DNA from: Gammaproteobacteria bacterium
Lineage (GTDB): Bacteria > Pseudomonadota > Gammaproteobacteria > Steroidobacterales > Woeseiaceae
Assembly (NCBI GenBank): GCA_029862045.1
Contig: JAOTYE010000021.1
Location: 1 to 62,434 of the forward strand
Direction: 5' to 3'
DNA: 62,434 nt
A program made the position numbers and the translations under genes. The notes under the pieces were generated by a model that saw nothing but the letters and a program-made list of their open reading frames with translations, had not been told where the DNA came from and did not search any database. Position 1 is the stretch's first letter. Every line of letters begins with the position of its first letter. This document shows, piece after piece, positions 24,678 to 32,671 of this stretch.

Positions 24678-25456
24678 TGGCAATTGATCCGAAATATGTC
24701 GAGCTGATCAATGCCGATATCGATGGTGAGATCAGTTCAGCCGACCGTGCAGCATTTGAGGCATTTATTGCCGATAGCCCTGAGGCACAGGCGTTGCATG
24801 CGGAGCTCTCGGCAGTGCACGCATCGCTGGATAGCCTGCCTGAACTGGATTCCCCACCGCACCTGAAACACACGATCATGGCTTCGATTCCGGAGCAGAA
24901 TGAGGGAGCGCGCAGCACCCCCGGCGCATTCCTGCAGACCCTGTTTGCGGCGCCAGCGCTTCGCTACACGGCGGTGTTTGCTGCCGGATCTGTCCTGACA
25001 CTGAGCCTGGTCAGTTCCGACATAGTGTCGCAAGGCGCGTTTGATGACATGACCGGGCTGGTTGGCACGATTTCCGACCAAATACCGCAAGGCCCCAGCA
25101 TTCAAACTACACCGATCGAAAGCAAGGATATTGCTGGCACTGTCACTTTGCATAGCAGCGGACCGATTCTGATCGTTGATTTTGATTTGGTCTCGAGCGG
25201 ACCTGTCGACATTGTTGCTTCATACGTCGACAAGAAGGTCTGGTTCAATGGCTTCGCCCAACTCGAGAGCCCGGGCGTTAGTGTTTCGGCGGAATCCGGG
25301 CGTATCACGATGCAGATTGACGGGAAACGGCGTTATGCCTTGTATCTGCACAACGCTGGCGATCGCGATATCACGATCCATTTGCAGTTCACGTCGAACG
25401 GCGAGGCCGTCTACGACACAGATATTGAATACGTGCAACCCGGGCATTCCGGCTAA
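24677..25456 (+). CDS. Candidate membrane anti-sigma factor
   Basis: A 259-residue protein translationally coupled to the ECF gene. The N-terminal cytosolic domain has the anti-sigma-domain look (ELINADIDGEISSADRAAFE ... AELSAVHASLDSLP), but no HxxxCxxC zinc motif is present. One transmembrane helix is predicted at about residues 96-116 (YTAVFAAGSVLTLSLVSS). A periplasmic beta-rich domain of roughly 140 residues follows. Assignment rests on position, topology and N-terminal pattern. A membrane-embedded PrsW-family protease lies about 4 kb downstream and could process it. Confidence 0.8.
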   Translation: MAIDPKYVELINADIDGEISSADRAAFEAFIADSPEAQALHAELSAVHASLDSLPELDSPPHLKHTIMASIPEQNEGARSTPGAFLQTLFAAPALRYTAVFAAGSVLTLSLVSSDIVSQGAFDDMTGLVGTISDQIPQGPSIQTTPIESKDIAGTVTLHSSGPILIVDFDLVSSGPVDIVASYVDKKVWFNGFAQLESPGVSVSAESGRITMQIDGKRRYALYLHNAGDRDITIHLQFTSNGEAVYDTDIEYVQPGHSG

Positions 25457-25546
25457 GGAGTTACCAACTTTTTCAGATTAGCGCGGTATATCAGTTACAG
25501 ACACGTGAATCACAGGGGGCCCGGAGGGGCACCGGAGGAAAACATA

Positions 25547-26617
25547 ATGACTACAACGAACAAGACAATCCCTGCATTTGTACTGGGGGCAGTAGTTGGG
25601 GTTGCGATCGCCTATTTCGGACTGAACAATCCGCCGGGCGCAAACGTTACAGGTACCATTGCACCCGCCGAGCGTTATCGGACCGACCAGGCTGGTTCTG
25701 ACGACATCCAGCTTGGCAATCAGGAGTTGCAGGAAGTCATGCAGACTGATGTCTTTGCGACTCTTGTTGCTGACGAAGCGTTTCGTAACGCAATGAACAG
25801 CGAATCATTTCGGTCGGCGATGAACAGTGAAGCACTTCGCATGGCATTGAACAGCGAGGAATTTCGCACTGCTCTGAATTCCGAGGCTTTCCGTGGTGCG
25901 ATGAACAGCGAGGCGTTTCGAGGCGCGATGAACAGCGAGGCCTTCCGTGGTGCGATGGCAAGCGAAGAATTTCGTGGTGCCCTGTCCGACGAGGCTTTCC
26001 GTGGTGCATTATCCAGCGAGGCTTTCCGCGGCGCCCTGTCCAACGAGGCCTTCCGTAGCGCACTATCTAGCGAGGCGTTCCGTGGCGCACTGAACAGCGA
26101 GGCGTTCCGCAGTGCGGTGAACAGCGAAGCGTTCCGTGGTGCAGCGTCCAGCGAGGAATATAGAGCCGCGCTGAACAGCGAAGCATTTCGAGGTGCGATG
26201 GCTAACGAGGCCTTTCGAACCGCATTAAATAGCGAAGCGCTTCGCACTGCCTTGAGCAGCGAAGCATTTCGCGGGGCATTGTCGAGCGAAGCATTTCGTG
26301 GTGCGCTGTCCAACGAGGCCTTCCGTGGTGCATTGTCGAGCGAAGCATTTCGCGGCGCAATGTCCTCGGAGGCTTTTCGTGGCGCGATGAATAGCGAAGC
26401 ATTTCGTAATGCGCTCAATAGCGAAGCATTTCGATCTGCACTTAGCAGCGTAGCGTTCCGCAGCGCGATGTCCAGTGAGGCATTCCGAGGCGCGATGTCC
26501 AGTGAGGCATTCCGCAGCGCGATGTCCAGCGAGGCGTTTCGAGGCGCGATGTCCAGTGAAGCATTCCGTGGCGCATTGACGTCCGAAGCTTTCCGCGGAA
26601 TGGCAAGCGAAAGATAG
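25547..26617 (+). CDS. Membrane-anchored protein of 30 tandem nonapeptide repeats (EAFRGAxSS)
   Basis: A 356-residue protein with a strong ribosome-binding site (GGAGG 8 bases before ATG 25547). An N-terminal hydrophobic helix (about residues 9-26, FVLGAVVGVAIAYFGL) anchors it or acts as a signal. A short polar linker leads to residue 77, where an uninterrupted array begins: exactly 30 nine-residue units (27 bp each, 25775-26584) plus a partial thirty-first. The consensus is E-A-F-R-G-A-(M/L)-(N/S)-S. F, R and both A positions are nearly fixed; G alternates with S, T or N. I know no family with this unit. Composition and regular phase suggest a helical or solenoid filament on the periplasmic side. 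It sits just after the anti-sigma gene and ends in a strong terminator. Confidence 0.9.
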   Translation: MTTTNKTIPAFVLGAVVGVAIAYFGLNNPPGANVTGTIAPAERYRTDQAGSDDIQLGNQELQEVMQTDVFATLVADEAFRNAMNSESFRSAMNSEALRMALNSEEFRTALNSEAFRGAMNSEAFRGAMNSEAFRGAMASEEFRGALSDEAFRGALSSEAFRGALSNEAFRSALSSEAFRGALNSEAFRSAVNSEAFRGAASSEEYRAALNSEAFRGAMANEAFRTALNSEALRTALSSEAFRGALSSEAFRGALSNEAFRGALSSEAFRGAMSSEAFRGAMNSEAFRNALNSEAFRSALSSVAFRSAMSSEAFRGAMSSEAFRSAMSSEAFRGAMSSEAFRGALTSEAFRGMASER

Positions 26618-26629
26618 CATGTGCCTTGA

Positions 26630-26656
26630 GGGCGCGGCGCAATGCCGCGCCCTTTT
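26630..26656 (+). terminator. Strong intrinsic terminator after the nonapeptide-repeat gene
   Basis: Perfect nine-pair stem GGGCGCGGC / GCCGCGCCC with loop GCAAT followed by TTTT, 12 bases after the stop codon. The ATG at 26642 lies in this loop and arm, which argues against using it as start of the next gene. Confidence 0.92.
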
Positions 26657-26680
26657 CCGTTTTCAGCACAAGGGGCGAAA

Positions 26681-29647
26681 TTGGGGGGATTCATCCGCAC
26701 CATATTGGTTGCTGCCGTACTCTTTGTCGCAAGCAACCCGATTCAGTCGCAGTCGCTCCAGATCGTAGAAACGGATGAGCTGCGGCTTCTGTATTTTGAT
26801 CCCACCGAAACCTATCTCGTCCCCCGAATCATCCAGACGTATCACGATTCGCTCGATCGTCAAAAAAGCATCCTCGGTTACACGCCGGCAGAGAAGACTA
26901 CCGTTCTTCTAACGGATTTTGCAGATTACGGAAACGCCGGCGCAAATTCCGTGCCGGCAAATTCCGTCGTTGTCGACATCGCGCCAGTGCCATTTACCTT
27001 CGAGACGATCGCGCCTGCGGAGCGTATGTATACGCTGATGAACCATGAAATGGTTCATGTTGCGACAACAGATCAAATGGCGCCCGCGGACAGTCGGTAT
27101 CGCCGATTATTCCGCGGCAAGGTGTTGGCAACGGCAGAGCATCCGGAAACGATCCTCTACCAATACCTGACAGCCCCTCGAAAATCGAGTCCTCGCTGGT
27201 TCCTGGAGGGTATAGCCGTTTTTCAGGAGACCTGGATGGCGGGCGGCCTTGGCCGCTCTCAGGGCGGCTACGATGAAATGGTGTTTCGATCAAAGGTTGG
27301 GGACAACGCGCATTTCTATGACCCGCTCGGGCTTGTCTCAGAGGGCGTCAGAGTTGACTTTCAGGTGGGCGCAAATGCCTATCTATATGGTGAACGCTTC
27401 ATAAGTTACCTCGCCTACACCTGGTCGCCCGAAAAGCTGGTCGACTGGGTCGTGCGCACGACCGACAGCAAGCGCAATTACGAAAACGAGTTCGTCAACG
27501 TATTCGGTCTCACGCTTGATGAAGTCTGGCAGGACTGGATCGAATTCGAGCGAGAATTCCAGGCAAGAAATCTCGAAGCGTTGCGTCAGTTCCCCATCAC
27601 GGAACATGAAGATCTGGCCTCGGGCGCTCTCGGCTCTGTGTCGCGGGCCTTTTACGACGCCGACCGCAATAGTTTGATCGCCGGCGTTCGATACCCCGGC
27701 GTCGTCGCCCATATCGGAGAGTATTCGCTTGAAACGCGTGAGATGGACCGTTTGCGCGACATAAAAGTGCCAATGATCTACCAGGTATCGTCACTCGCTT
27801 ACGATGACGAATCCAAGACCATTTTTTATACGGCGGACAATTACGCCTATCGCGACCTGATGGCGATCGATTTGGCGACCGGTGAAACGCGAATGTTGCT
27901 CGAGGACGAACGCATCGGTGAACTCGCCTTTAATTCATCTGACCGTTCTATCTGGGGCATTCGCCACCTGAATGGGTACGCGGCCCTAGTACGTGTGCCA
28001 TATCCTTACACCGAGTGGAATCTCATCGAGTCATTGCCTTACGGTGAGGTCGCCTACGACCTGGATTTCTCACCGGATGGCAGTGCGTTATCGGGATCAT
28101 TTGGTGATGTCAAAGGCCAGCAATCACTGCAGGTATTTCGGACTGAGGATCTCCTGGCAGGACACTTTGAACCGGTCAACACACTTGATTTCGGCCAGGC
28201 TGTACCCGAGGGCTTTGTGTTTTCCCCTGACGGTCAGTATTTGTTTGGCAGCGCGTATTACACGGGTGTCTCCAATATCTTTCGCTATGAACTCGCGACC
28301 GAGGAGCTCGAAGCGGTTTCGAATACTGAAACGGGGTTCTTTCGACCGATACCAGTCGATAACGAGAACCTGATCGTGTTCCGCTACACGGGTCAGGGCT
28401 TTGTACCAACCCGCATTAAGGCCGAACCGGTCGAGGATGTCGCAGCGATTACTTTTTTCGGTACTGAAGTCATCAAAAAGCACCCGCAGCTCGAGACATG
28501 GCGAGCCGGGTCGCCGGACAGCCCGCCCGCCGAATCCCGGATCCTGTCAACGGGCGATTACGTGCCGCTCAAGAACCTGCGGCTCGAGTCCATCTACCCG
28601 ACTGTGCTCGGTTACAAAGACTCAGAATCGCTCAGCTTGAAAGCGATTTTCTCGGATCCGATTCGTCTCGACATGCTGTCAATCGGCGCCGGTTACAGTA
28701 TCGATAGTGATCTTCCCACCGATGAACGCCTGAACCTGAGCATTGATTATCAACATACGGTCGTCAGCGCATCGCCACTGTCCGGCACCTGGCGTCTTGG
28801 CGCCCGCCTGAACCACGCGGATTTCTATGACATGTTCGGTCCGACGAAGACCAGCCGTAAGGGACAGCGCTATTTTGTCGCTTATGATAAGACGCTGATC
28901 TTCGATGAACCTCGGCGTTTGGCCTTTTCAGCGGAGCTGAACCATCACCGAGACATGGACGCATTGCCGCGATATCAGAACGTGGCGTCCACCATCGACG
29001 AGATGTCGACTTTCGACGCGTACCTGAGCTATGAGCACATACGCAGCTCCCTCGGTGCGGTCGATGGCGAGAAGGGTTTTCGTTGGGATCTCGGTACATC
29101 TATTGGTTACGTCGACGGAGACACCATCCCGCAGGTCGGGGGGAGCTTCGATTTCGGATTTGCGTTGCCATGGAAGCACTCGTCGATCTGGTTGCGCAAT
29201 GCGGCCGGTGCGGCTTTCGGCGAACCTGACGATGAGTTCGCGAACTTTTACTTTGGTGGTTACGGCAACAACTATGTCGATCGGGGCATCGTCAAACGTT
29301 ACCGTGAATTCTATGCGCTTCCGGGCTTCGAGCTGAACGCAATTCCCGGCCGAAATTTCTATCGCGGCATGTTGGAGTGGAATTTGCCACCGATTCGCTT
29401 CGAGCGTGTGGGTACGCCCAGTTTCTACCTCGCATGGGCGCGACCATCGTTGTTTGCAAGCGCACTCGTTACGAACGCGGATCGGAGCGAGATACGCAAC
29501 AATGCCAAGAACATCGGTATGCAGATCGACTTTCGATTCACAGTAAACTCTCGTTTCAATATGACATTGTCGACTGGCTATGCGAAAGGATACGGCGAGG
29601 GATCATTCACCGACGATGAGTGGATGATCTCGCTGAAAATAATGTGA
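26681..29647 (+). CDS. Secreted gluzincin metalloprotease - beta-propeller - beta-barrel protein
   Basis: About 988 residues. The start chosen is TTG at 26681, behind AAGGGG and giving a clean signal peptide (GGFIRTILVAAVLFVAS ... SQS); the upstream ATG at 26642 lies inside a terminator. An N-terminal peptidase domain carries MNHEMVHVAT (H122-E123-H126) and the third zinc ligand in WFLEGIAVF (E176), the MA-clan gluzincin pattern. Residues about 310-620 show TolB/WD-like strands (FSPDGSALSGSFGD, FSPDGQYLFGSAY). The last about 330 residues are amphipathic strands ending in ISLKIM, resembling an Omp85/surface-antigen-like outer-membrane barrel. Likely an outer-membrane protease; substrate unknown. 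It overlaps the PrsW-like gene by 4 bases. Confidence 0.82.
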   Translation: MGGFIRTILVAAVLFVASNPIQSQSLQIVETDELRLLYFDPTETYLVPRIIQTYHDSLDRQKSILGYTPAEKTTVLLTDFADYGNAGANSVPANSVVVDIAPVPFTFETIAPAERMYTLMNHEMVHVATTDQMAPADSRYRRLFRGKVLATAEHPETILYQYLTAPRKSSPRWFLEGIAVFQETWMAGGLGRSQGGYDEMVFRSKVGDNAHFYDPLGLVSEGVRVDFQVGANAYLYGERFISYLAYTWSPEKLVDWVVRTTDSKRNYENEFVNVFGLTLDEVWQDWIEFEREFQARNLEALRQFPITEHEDLASGALGSVSRAFYDADRNSLIAGVRYPGVVAHIGEYSLETREMDRLRDIKVPMIYQVSSLAYDDESKTIFYTADNYAYRDLMAIDLATGETRMLLEDERIGELAFNSSDRSIWGIRHLNGYAALVRVPYPYTEWNLIESLPYGEVAYDLDFSPDGSALSGSFGDVKGQQSLQVFRTEDLLAGHFEPVNTLDFGQAVPEGFVFSPDGQYLFGSAYYTGVSNIFRYELATEELEAVSNTETGFFRPIPVDNENLIVFRYTGQGFVPTRIKAEPVEDVAAITFFGTEVIKKHPQLETWRAGSPDSPPAESRILSTGDYVPLKNLRLESIYPTVLGYKDSESLSLKAIFSDPIRLDMLSIGAGYSIDSDLPTDERLNLSIDYQHTVVSASPLSGTWRLGARLNHADFYDMFGPTKTSRKGQRYFVAYDKTLIFDEPRRLAFSAELNHHRDMDALPRYQNVASTIDEMSTFDAYLSYEHIRSSLGAVDGEKGFRWDLGTSIGYVDGDTIPQVGGSFDFGFALPWKHSSIWLRNAAGAAFGEPDDEFANFYFGGYGNNYVDRGIVKRYREFYALPGFELNAIPGRNFYRGMLEWNLPPIRFERVGTPSFYLAWARPSLFASALVTNADRSEIRNNAKNIGMQIDFRFTVNSRFNMTLSTGYAKGYGEGSFTDDEWMISLKIM

Positions 29648-30657
29648 CCGCCGACTTTGTGATTCACGCCTTGCTTGGGCTATTGCCTGTCTGTTGCTTT
29701 CTCGCGGGTCTTGTCTACCTCGACAGCTACAAACTCGTCCCGATTCGCTGGGTTCTCACGGTTATCGTGCTCGGCTGCGGCACTGCCGTTCTGAGCTATC
29801 CGGTCAATCTGTTTGGACTCGAGTGGCTTGGAATCGAATTTACGACATACACACGTTACGTAGCGCCTTTTATCGAGGAAGGTCTAAAGGCGCTGATAAT
29901 CATCGTTTTGATTCGACGCAGCCGTATTGGGTTTCTTGTCGATGCGGCCATTCTGGGCTTCGCTGTCGGTGCCGGCTTCGCGATCTTTGAGAACATGTTC
30001 TACCTCCGTATCGTGCCGGAAACTCAGCTTGGTACCTGGATAGTCAGAGGATTCGGTACCGCGATCATGCACGGCGGTGCAACGGCGATCTTCGCCATTA
30101 CAACGCAAGCGATCGTCCGGCAAAAACAGAAGATCAAAATGGCCGCGTTTTTGCCCGGGCTTCTGATCGCAACGATTATCCACTCGGTGTTCAACCATTT
30201 CTTCTTCGTGCCGATCGTCAATACGCTTGGCGTGTTGCTTTGCCTGCCATTATTGCTCGTAGCCATATTCGACCGCAGCGAGCGGGCGGTAGCAGACTGG
30301 CTGGGAATGGGCTTCGATGCCGATACCGAATTGCTGCAGATTATCAATTCGGGTGAGTTCTCGACATCAAAGATTGGCTTGTACCTGCACTCGCTTAAAG
30401 AGAAATTCGAAGGCCCGATCGTTGTGGATCTGCTGTGCTATTTGCGCCTTCACACCGAGCTTTCGATCCGAGCGAAAGGCTTGCTGATGATGCGCGAAGC
30501 CGGATTTGTGAACAAAGCCGGCGAGGAGACGCAGGCCAAACTCGAGGAGCTCAAATATCTCGAGGGTAGCATCGGGGCGACGGGCAAGCTCGCGATCAAA
30601 CCGTTCATGCAAATGAGCCAGAAGGACCTGTGGAAGTTCTACATGCTTGCGGAGTAG
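29644..30657 (+). CDS. PrsW-family intramembrane metalloprotease
   Basis: A polytopic membrane protein of 337 residues with the PrsW (M82/CPBP-related) motifs: FIEEGLKA (E78-E79), GFAVGAGFAIFEN, GTAIMHGGATAIF (H143) and IIHSVFNHFF (H180, H185). A soluble C-terminal extension of about 125 residues follows the helices. In Bacillus subtilis PrsW makes the first cut in anti-sigma RsiW; here an ECF/anti-sigma pair lies about 4 kb upstream, so an analogous role is a reasonable inference. Start GTG 29644 overlaps the preceding stop (ATGTGA), indicating coupling. Confidence 0.88.
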   Translation: MTADFVIHALLGLLPVCCFLAGLVYLDSYKLVPIRWVLTVIVLGCGTAVLSYPVNLFGLEWLGIEFTTYTRYVAPFIEEGLKALIIIVLIRRSRIGFLVDAAILGFAVGAGFAIFENMFYLRIVPETQLGTWIVRGFGTAIMHGGATAIFAITTQAIVRQKQKIKMAAFLPGLLIATIIHSVFNHFFFVPIVNTLGVLLCLPLLLVAIFDRSERAVADWLGMGFDADTELLQIINSGEFSTSKIGLYLHSLKEKFEGPIVVDLLCYLRLHTELSIRAKGLLMMREAGFVNKAGEETQAKLEELKYLEGSIGATGKLAIKPFMQMSQKDLWKFYMLAE

Positions 30658-30711
30658 GGGCCTGCCACGCGGCCGACACCCGGGGAAGGGACCGCCCGAA
30701 TCAGCACGGCC

Positions 30712-30796
30712 TTAAGGACTGCTCCTGGCCGTTAGCGACTTGGCAATATATTGCAATATTGGTCGATTGAAGGTCCGCTATTGGTGAATGCAGACA
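30712..30796. repeat. Dispersed hairpin repeat, copy I (diverged)
   Basis: Two diverged units, GGACTGCTCCTGGCCGTTAG and GGTCCGCTATTGGTGAATGC, separated by the palindrome CAATATATTG. It lies after the PrsW-family gene and is the only copy of the family that I see outside 11.9-20.3 kb. Confidence 0.5.
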
Positions 30797-30868
30797 TAGC
30801 GAGGTGTGGCGGCGGCTCGGCATCCACGGATTGACAACATCGAGGCTTGGGCATAAAGTACTGTCCTC

Positions 30869-30906
30869 TTAGACTCAGTCTAACCCATTACAATTCTCAA
30901 TTGAGA
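30869..30906. promoter_or_regulatory. Two palindromes in the rubrerythrin promoter region
   Basis: TTAGACTCAGTCTAA (30869-30883) is a perfect 7-1-7 inverted repeat, the geometry used by Fur/PerR-family operators though not their consensus. TCTCAATTGAGA (30895-30906) is a perfect 12-base palindrome that overlaps the ribosome-binding site GAGAGGA. A possible promoter TTGGGC (30847) - 17 bases - TAGACT (30870) would put the first palindrome over the -10 element. Regulator unknown. Confidence 0.5.
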
Positions 30907-30915
30907 GGACCCGAA

Positions 30916-31335
30916 ATGTCACTGAAAGACAGTAAGACTGAACACAATCTCAAAGAAGCGTTTGCGGGTGAATCGCAGGCGAATCGCCGTTACCTGTATT
31001 TTGCGGCCAAGGCTGACGTGGAAGGCTATAACGACGTTGCCGCCGTTTTCCGTTCCACAGCGGAAGGCGAGACCGGTCACGCGCACGGTCATCTCGAATA
31101 CCTCGAAGAGACCGGCGATCCGGCAACAGGTCTGCCGATCGGTCCCACGTCCAGCAACCTCGCAGCTGCAATTGCGGGCGAGACCCACGAGTACACCGAC
31201 ATGTACCCGGGCATGGCACGGACCGCACGTGACGAGGACTTCGACGAGATCGCTGACTGGTTCGAGACGCTTGCGAAAGCCGAGCGTTCGCACGCCAATC
31301 GCTTCCAGAAGGCTCTCGATACGCTAGACGACTAA
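30916..31335 (+). CDS. Rubrerythrin-type diiron protein (erythrin domain only)
   Basis: A 139-residue four-helix ferritin-like protein. Carboxylate-bridged diiron ligands are visible in [45 protein letters not shown] and [11 protein letters not shown] (ExxH). The C-terminal rubredoxin domain of classical rubrerythrins is missing, so electrons must come from a separate donor. The probable role is peroxide reduction. The ATG at 30916 follows GAGAGGAC. The Fe-S oxidoreductase gene starts one base after its stop, so the two are coupled. Confidence 0.92.
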   Translation: MSLKDSKTEHNLKEAFAGESQANRRYLYFAAKADVEGYNDVAAVFRSTAEGETGHAHGHLEYLEETGDPATGLPIGPTSSNLAAAIAGETHEYTDMYPGMARTARDEDFDEIADWFETLAKAERSHANRFQKALDTLDD

Positions 31336-31336
31336 G

Positions 31337-32671
31337 GTGTCCAACAATCGCGAGGGGAGCCTCGAGGCTCCCACTCGTCACCCGCTCGACTGGCAAAGCG
31401 ACGAGTTTTACGACGAGCCCGCGCTCTTTGAAGAGCTCGAGCGCGTGTTCGATGTCTGTCACGGTTGTCGTCGCTGCTTCAACCTGTGCAACTCGTTCCC
31501 GACACTCTTCGATGCCATCGACGAGTCCGATAGCATGGAACTCGACACGGTCCCGAAGAAGGTCTACTGGGACGTCGTCGATCATTGCTACTTGTGCGAC
31601 ATGTGCTACATGAGCAAATGTCCGTATGTGCCGCCACACGAGTGGAACATCGACTTTCCGCATTTGATGCTGCGAGCCAAGGCTGCGCGTTTCAAAAAAG
31701 AGGGCGCCCCATTCCGCGATCGCGTACTCAGCGCTACCGACAAAGTTGGAAAACTGGCTGGCATTCCCGTCGTTACTCAGGCCGTGAACGCGATGAATCG
31801 CAGTAAGGCAGGGCGCGGCCTGCTTGAAAAAACACTGCGCGTGCATCGCGATGCGCCTGTGCCCGATTACCACTCGAAGTCGGCGCGTAGACGTCTCAAG
31901 TCGCATCGAGGCACGAGCGGCGACGCGTCAGCTGCGACTGCCAGCACGAACGGTAAGGTCGTGCTGTACACAACGTGTTACGGCAATCGCAATCATCCGG
32001 CGATTGACGAAGATCTCGTCACCGTGTTCGAACATAACGGCATTCCCGTGGCGCTGGCCGAAAAAGAGGCCTGTTGCGGCATGCCTAAACTCGAGCTTGG
32101 TGATCTCGATGCGGTCGCGAAGGCAAAGAACGTCAATATTCCGGTGCTTGCCGCATGGGTCGACAAAGGCTGGGATATCGTCACGCCGATTCCATCGTGC
32201 ACATTGATGTTCAAGCAGGAATTGCCGCTGATGTTTCCCGACGATCCTGATGTTATGAAAGTTCGCGACGCAATGTATGACCCGTTTGAGTATCTGATGC
32301 TGCGCCACAAGGACGGCAAACTGGACACGGCATTCCAGAACTCACTGGGCAAGGTGTCCTATCAGGTGCCGTGCCATCTTCGCGTGCAGAATATCGGCCT
32401 GAAAACGCGCGACATCCTGCAGCTTGTACCGGATACGCAAGTCGAGGCGATTGAGCGCTGCTCCGGACACGATGGCACCTATGCCGTAAAGAAAGAATTT
32501 CACGATATTTCGAAGAAGATCGCGCGGCCTGTCGTCAACAAGGTCAAGAAGGCCGCGGCCGATCATTTCATCAGTGATTGCCCGATGGCGGCCGAGCAGA
32601 TCGCACAGGGTCTTGACGATCATCAACCCGAGCATCCGATGGGCCTTTTGAAACACGCTTACGGACTATGA
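31337..32671 (+). CDS. Fe-S oxidoreductase with two [4Fe-4S] motifs and CCG domains (GlpC/HdrD-like)
   Basis: A 444-residue soluble redox protein. Two ferredoxin-type motifs, CHGCRRCFNLCNSFP and CYLCDMCYMSKCP, lie near residues 41-95. Two cysteine-rich CCG-like domains follow: LYTTCYGNRNHP ... KEACCGMPKLELGD and YQVPCHLRVQNIG ... ERCSGHDGTY. GlpC and heterodisulfide-reductase subunits share this layout, but no glpA or glpB is adjacent. With rubrerythrin and DUF3501 on either side it is more likely the electron feeder of a peroxide-reducing system. The start is GTG; the end overlaps the next gene (ATGA). Confidence 0.88.
   Translation: MSNNREGSLEAPTRHPLDWQSDEFYDEPALFEELERVFDVCHGCRRCFNLCNSFPTLFDAIDESDSMELDTVPKKVYWDVVDHCYLCDMCYMSKCPYVPPHEWNIDFPHLMLRAKAARFKKEGAPFRDRVLSATDKVGKLAGIPVVTQAVNAMNRSKAGRGLLEKTLRVHRDAPVPDYHSKSARRRLKSHRGTSGDASAATASTNGKVVLYTTCYGNRNHPAIDEDLVTVFEHNGIPVALAEKEACCGMPKLELGDLDAVAKAKNVNIPVLAAWVDKGWDIVTPIPSCTLMFKQELPLMFPDDPDVMKVRDAMYDPFEYLMLRHKDGKLDTAFQNSLGKVSYQVPCHLRVQNIGLKTRDILQLVPDTQVEAIERCSGHDGTYAVKKEFHDISKKIARPVVNKVKKAAADHFISDCPMAAEQIAQGLDDHQPEHPMGLLKHAYGL

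Noticed and set aside
25775..26617. 27-bp tandem repeats resembling a CRISPR or minisatellite array
   Set aside because: Units are contiguous without spacers, in frame, and vary at synonymous and tolerated positions, so this is coding repeat.
25720..26736. Long minus-strand frame (338 codons) opposite the nonapeptide-repeat gene
   Set aside because: It is the antisense of a 27-bp periodic gene; a stop-free antisense frame repeats with the unit. The plus strand has the ribosome-binding site, membrane helix and terminator.
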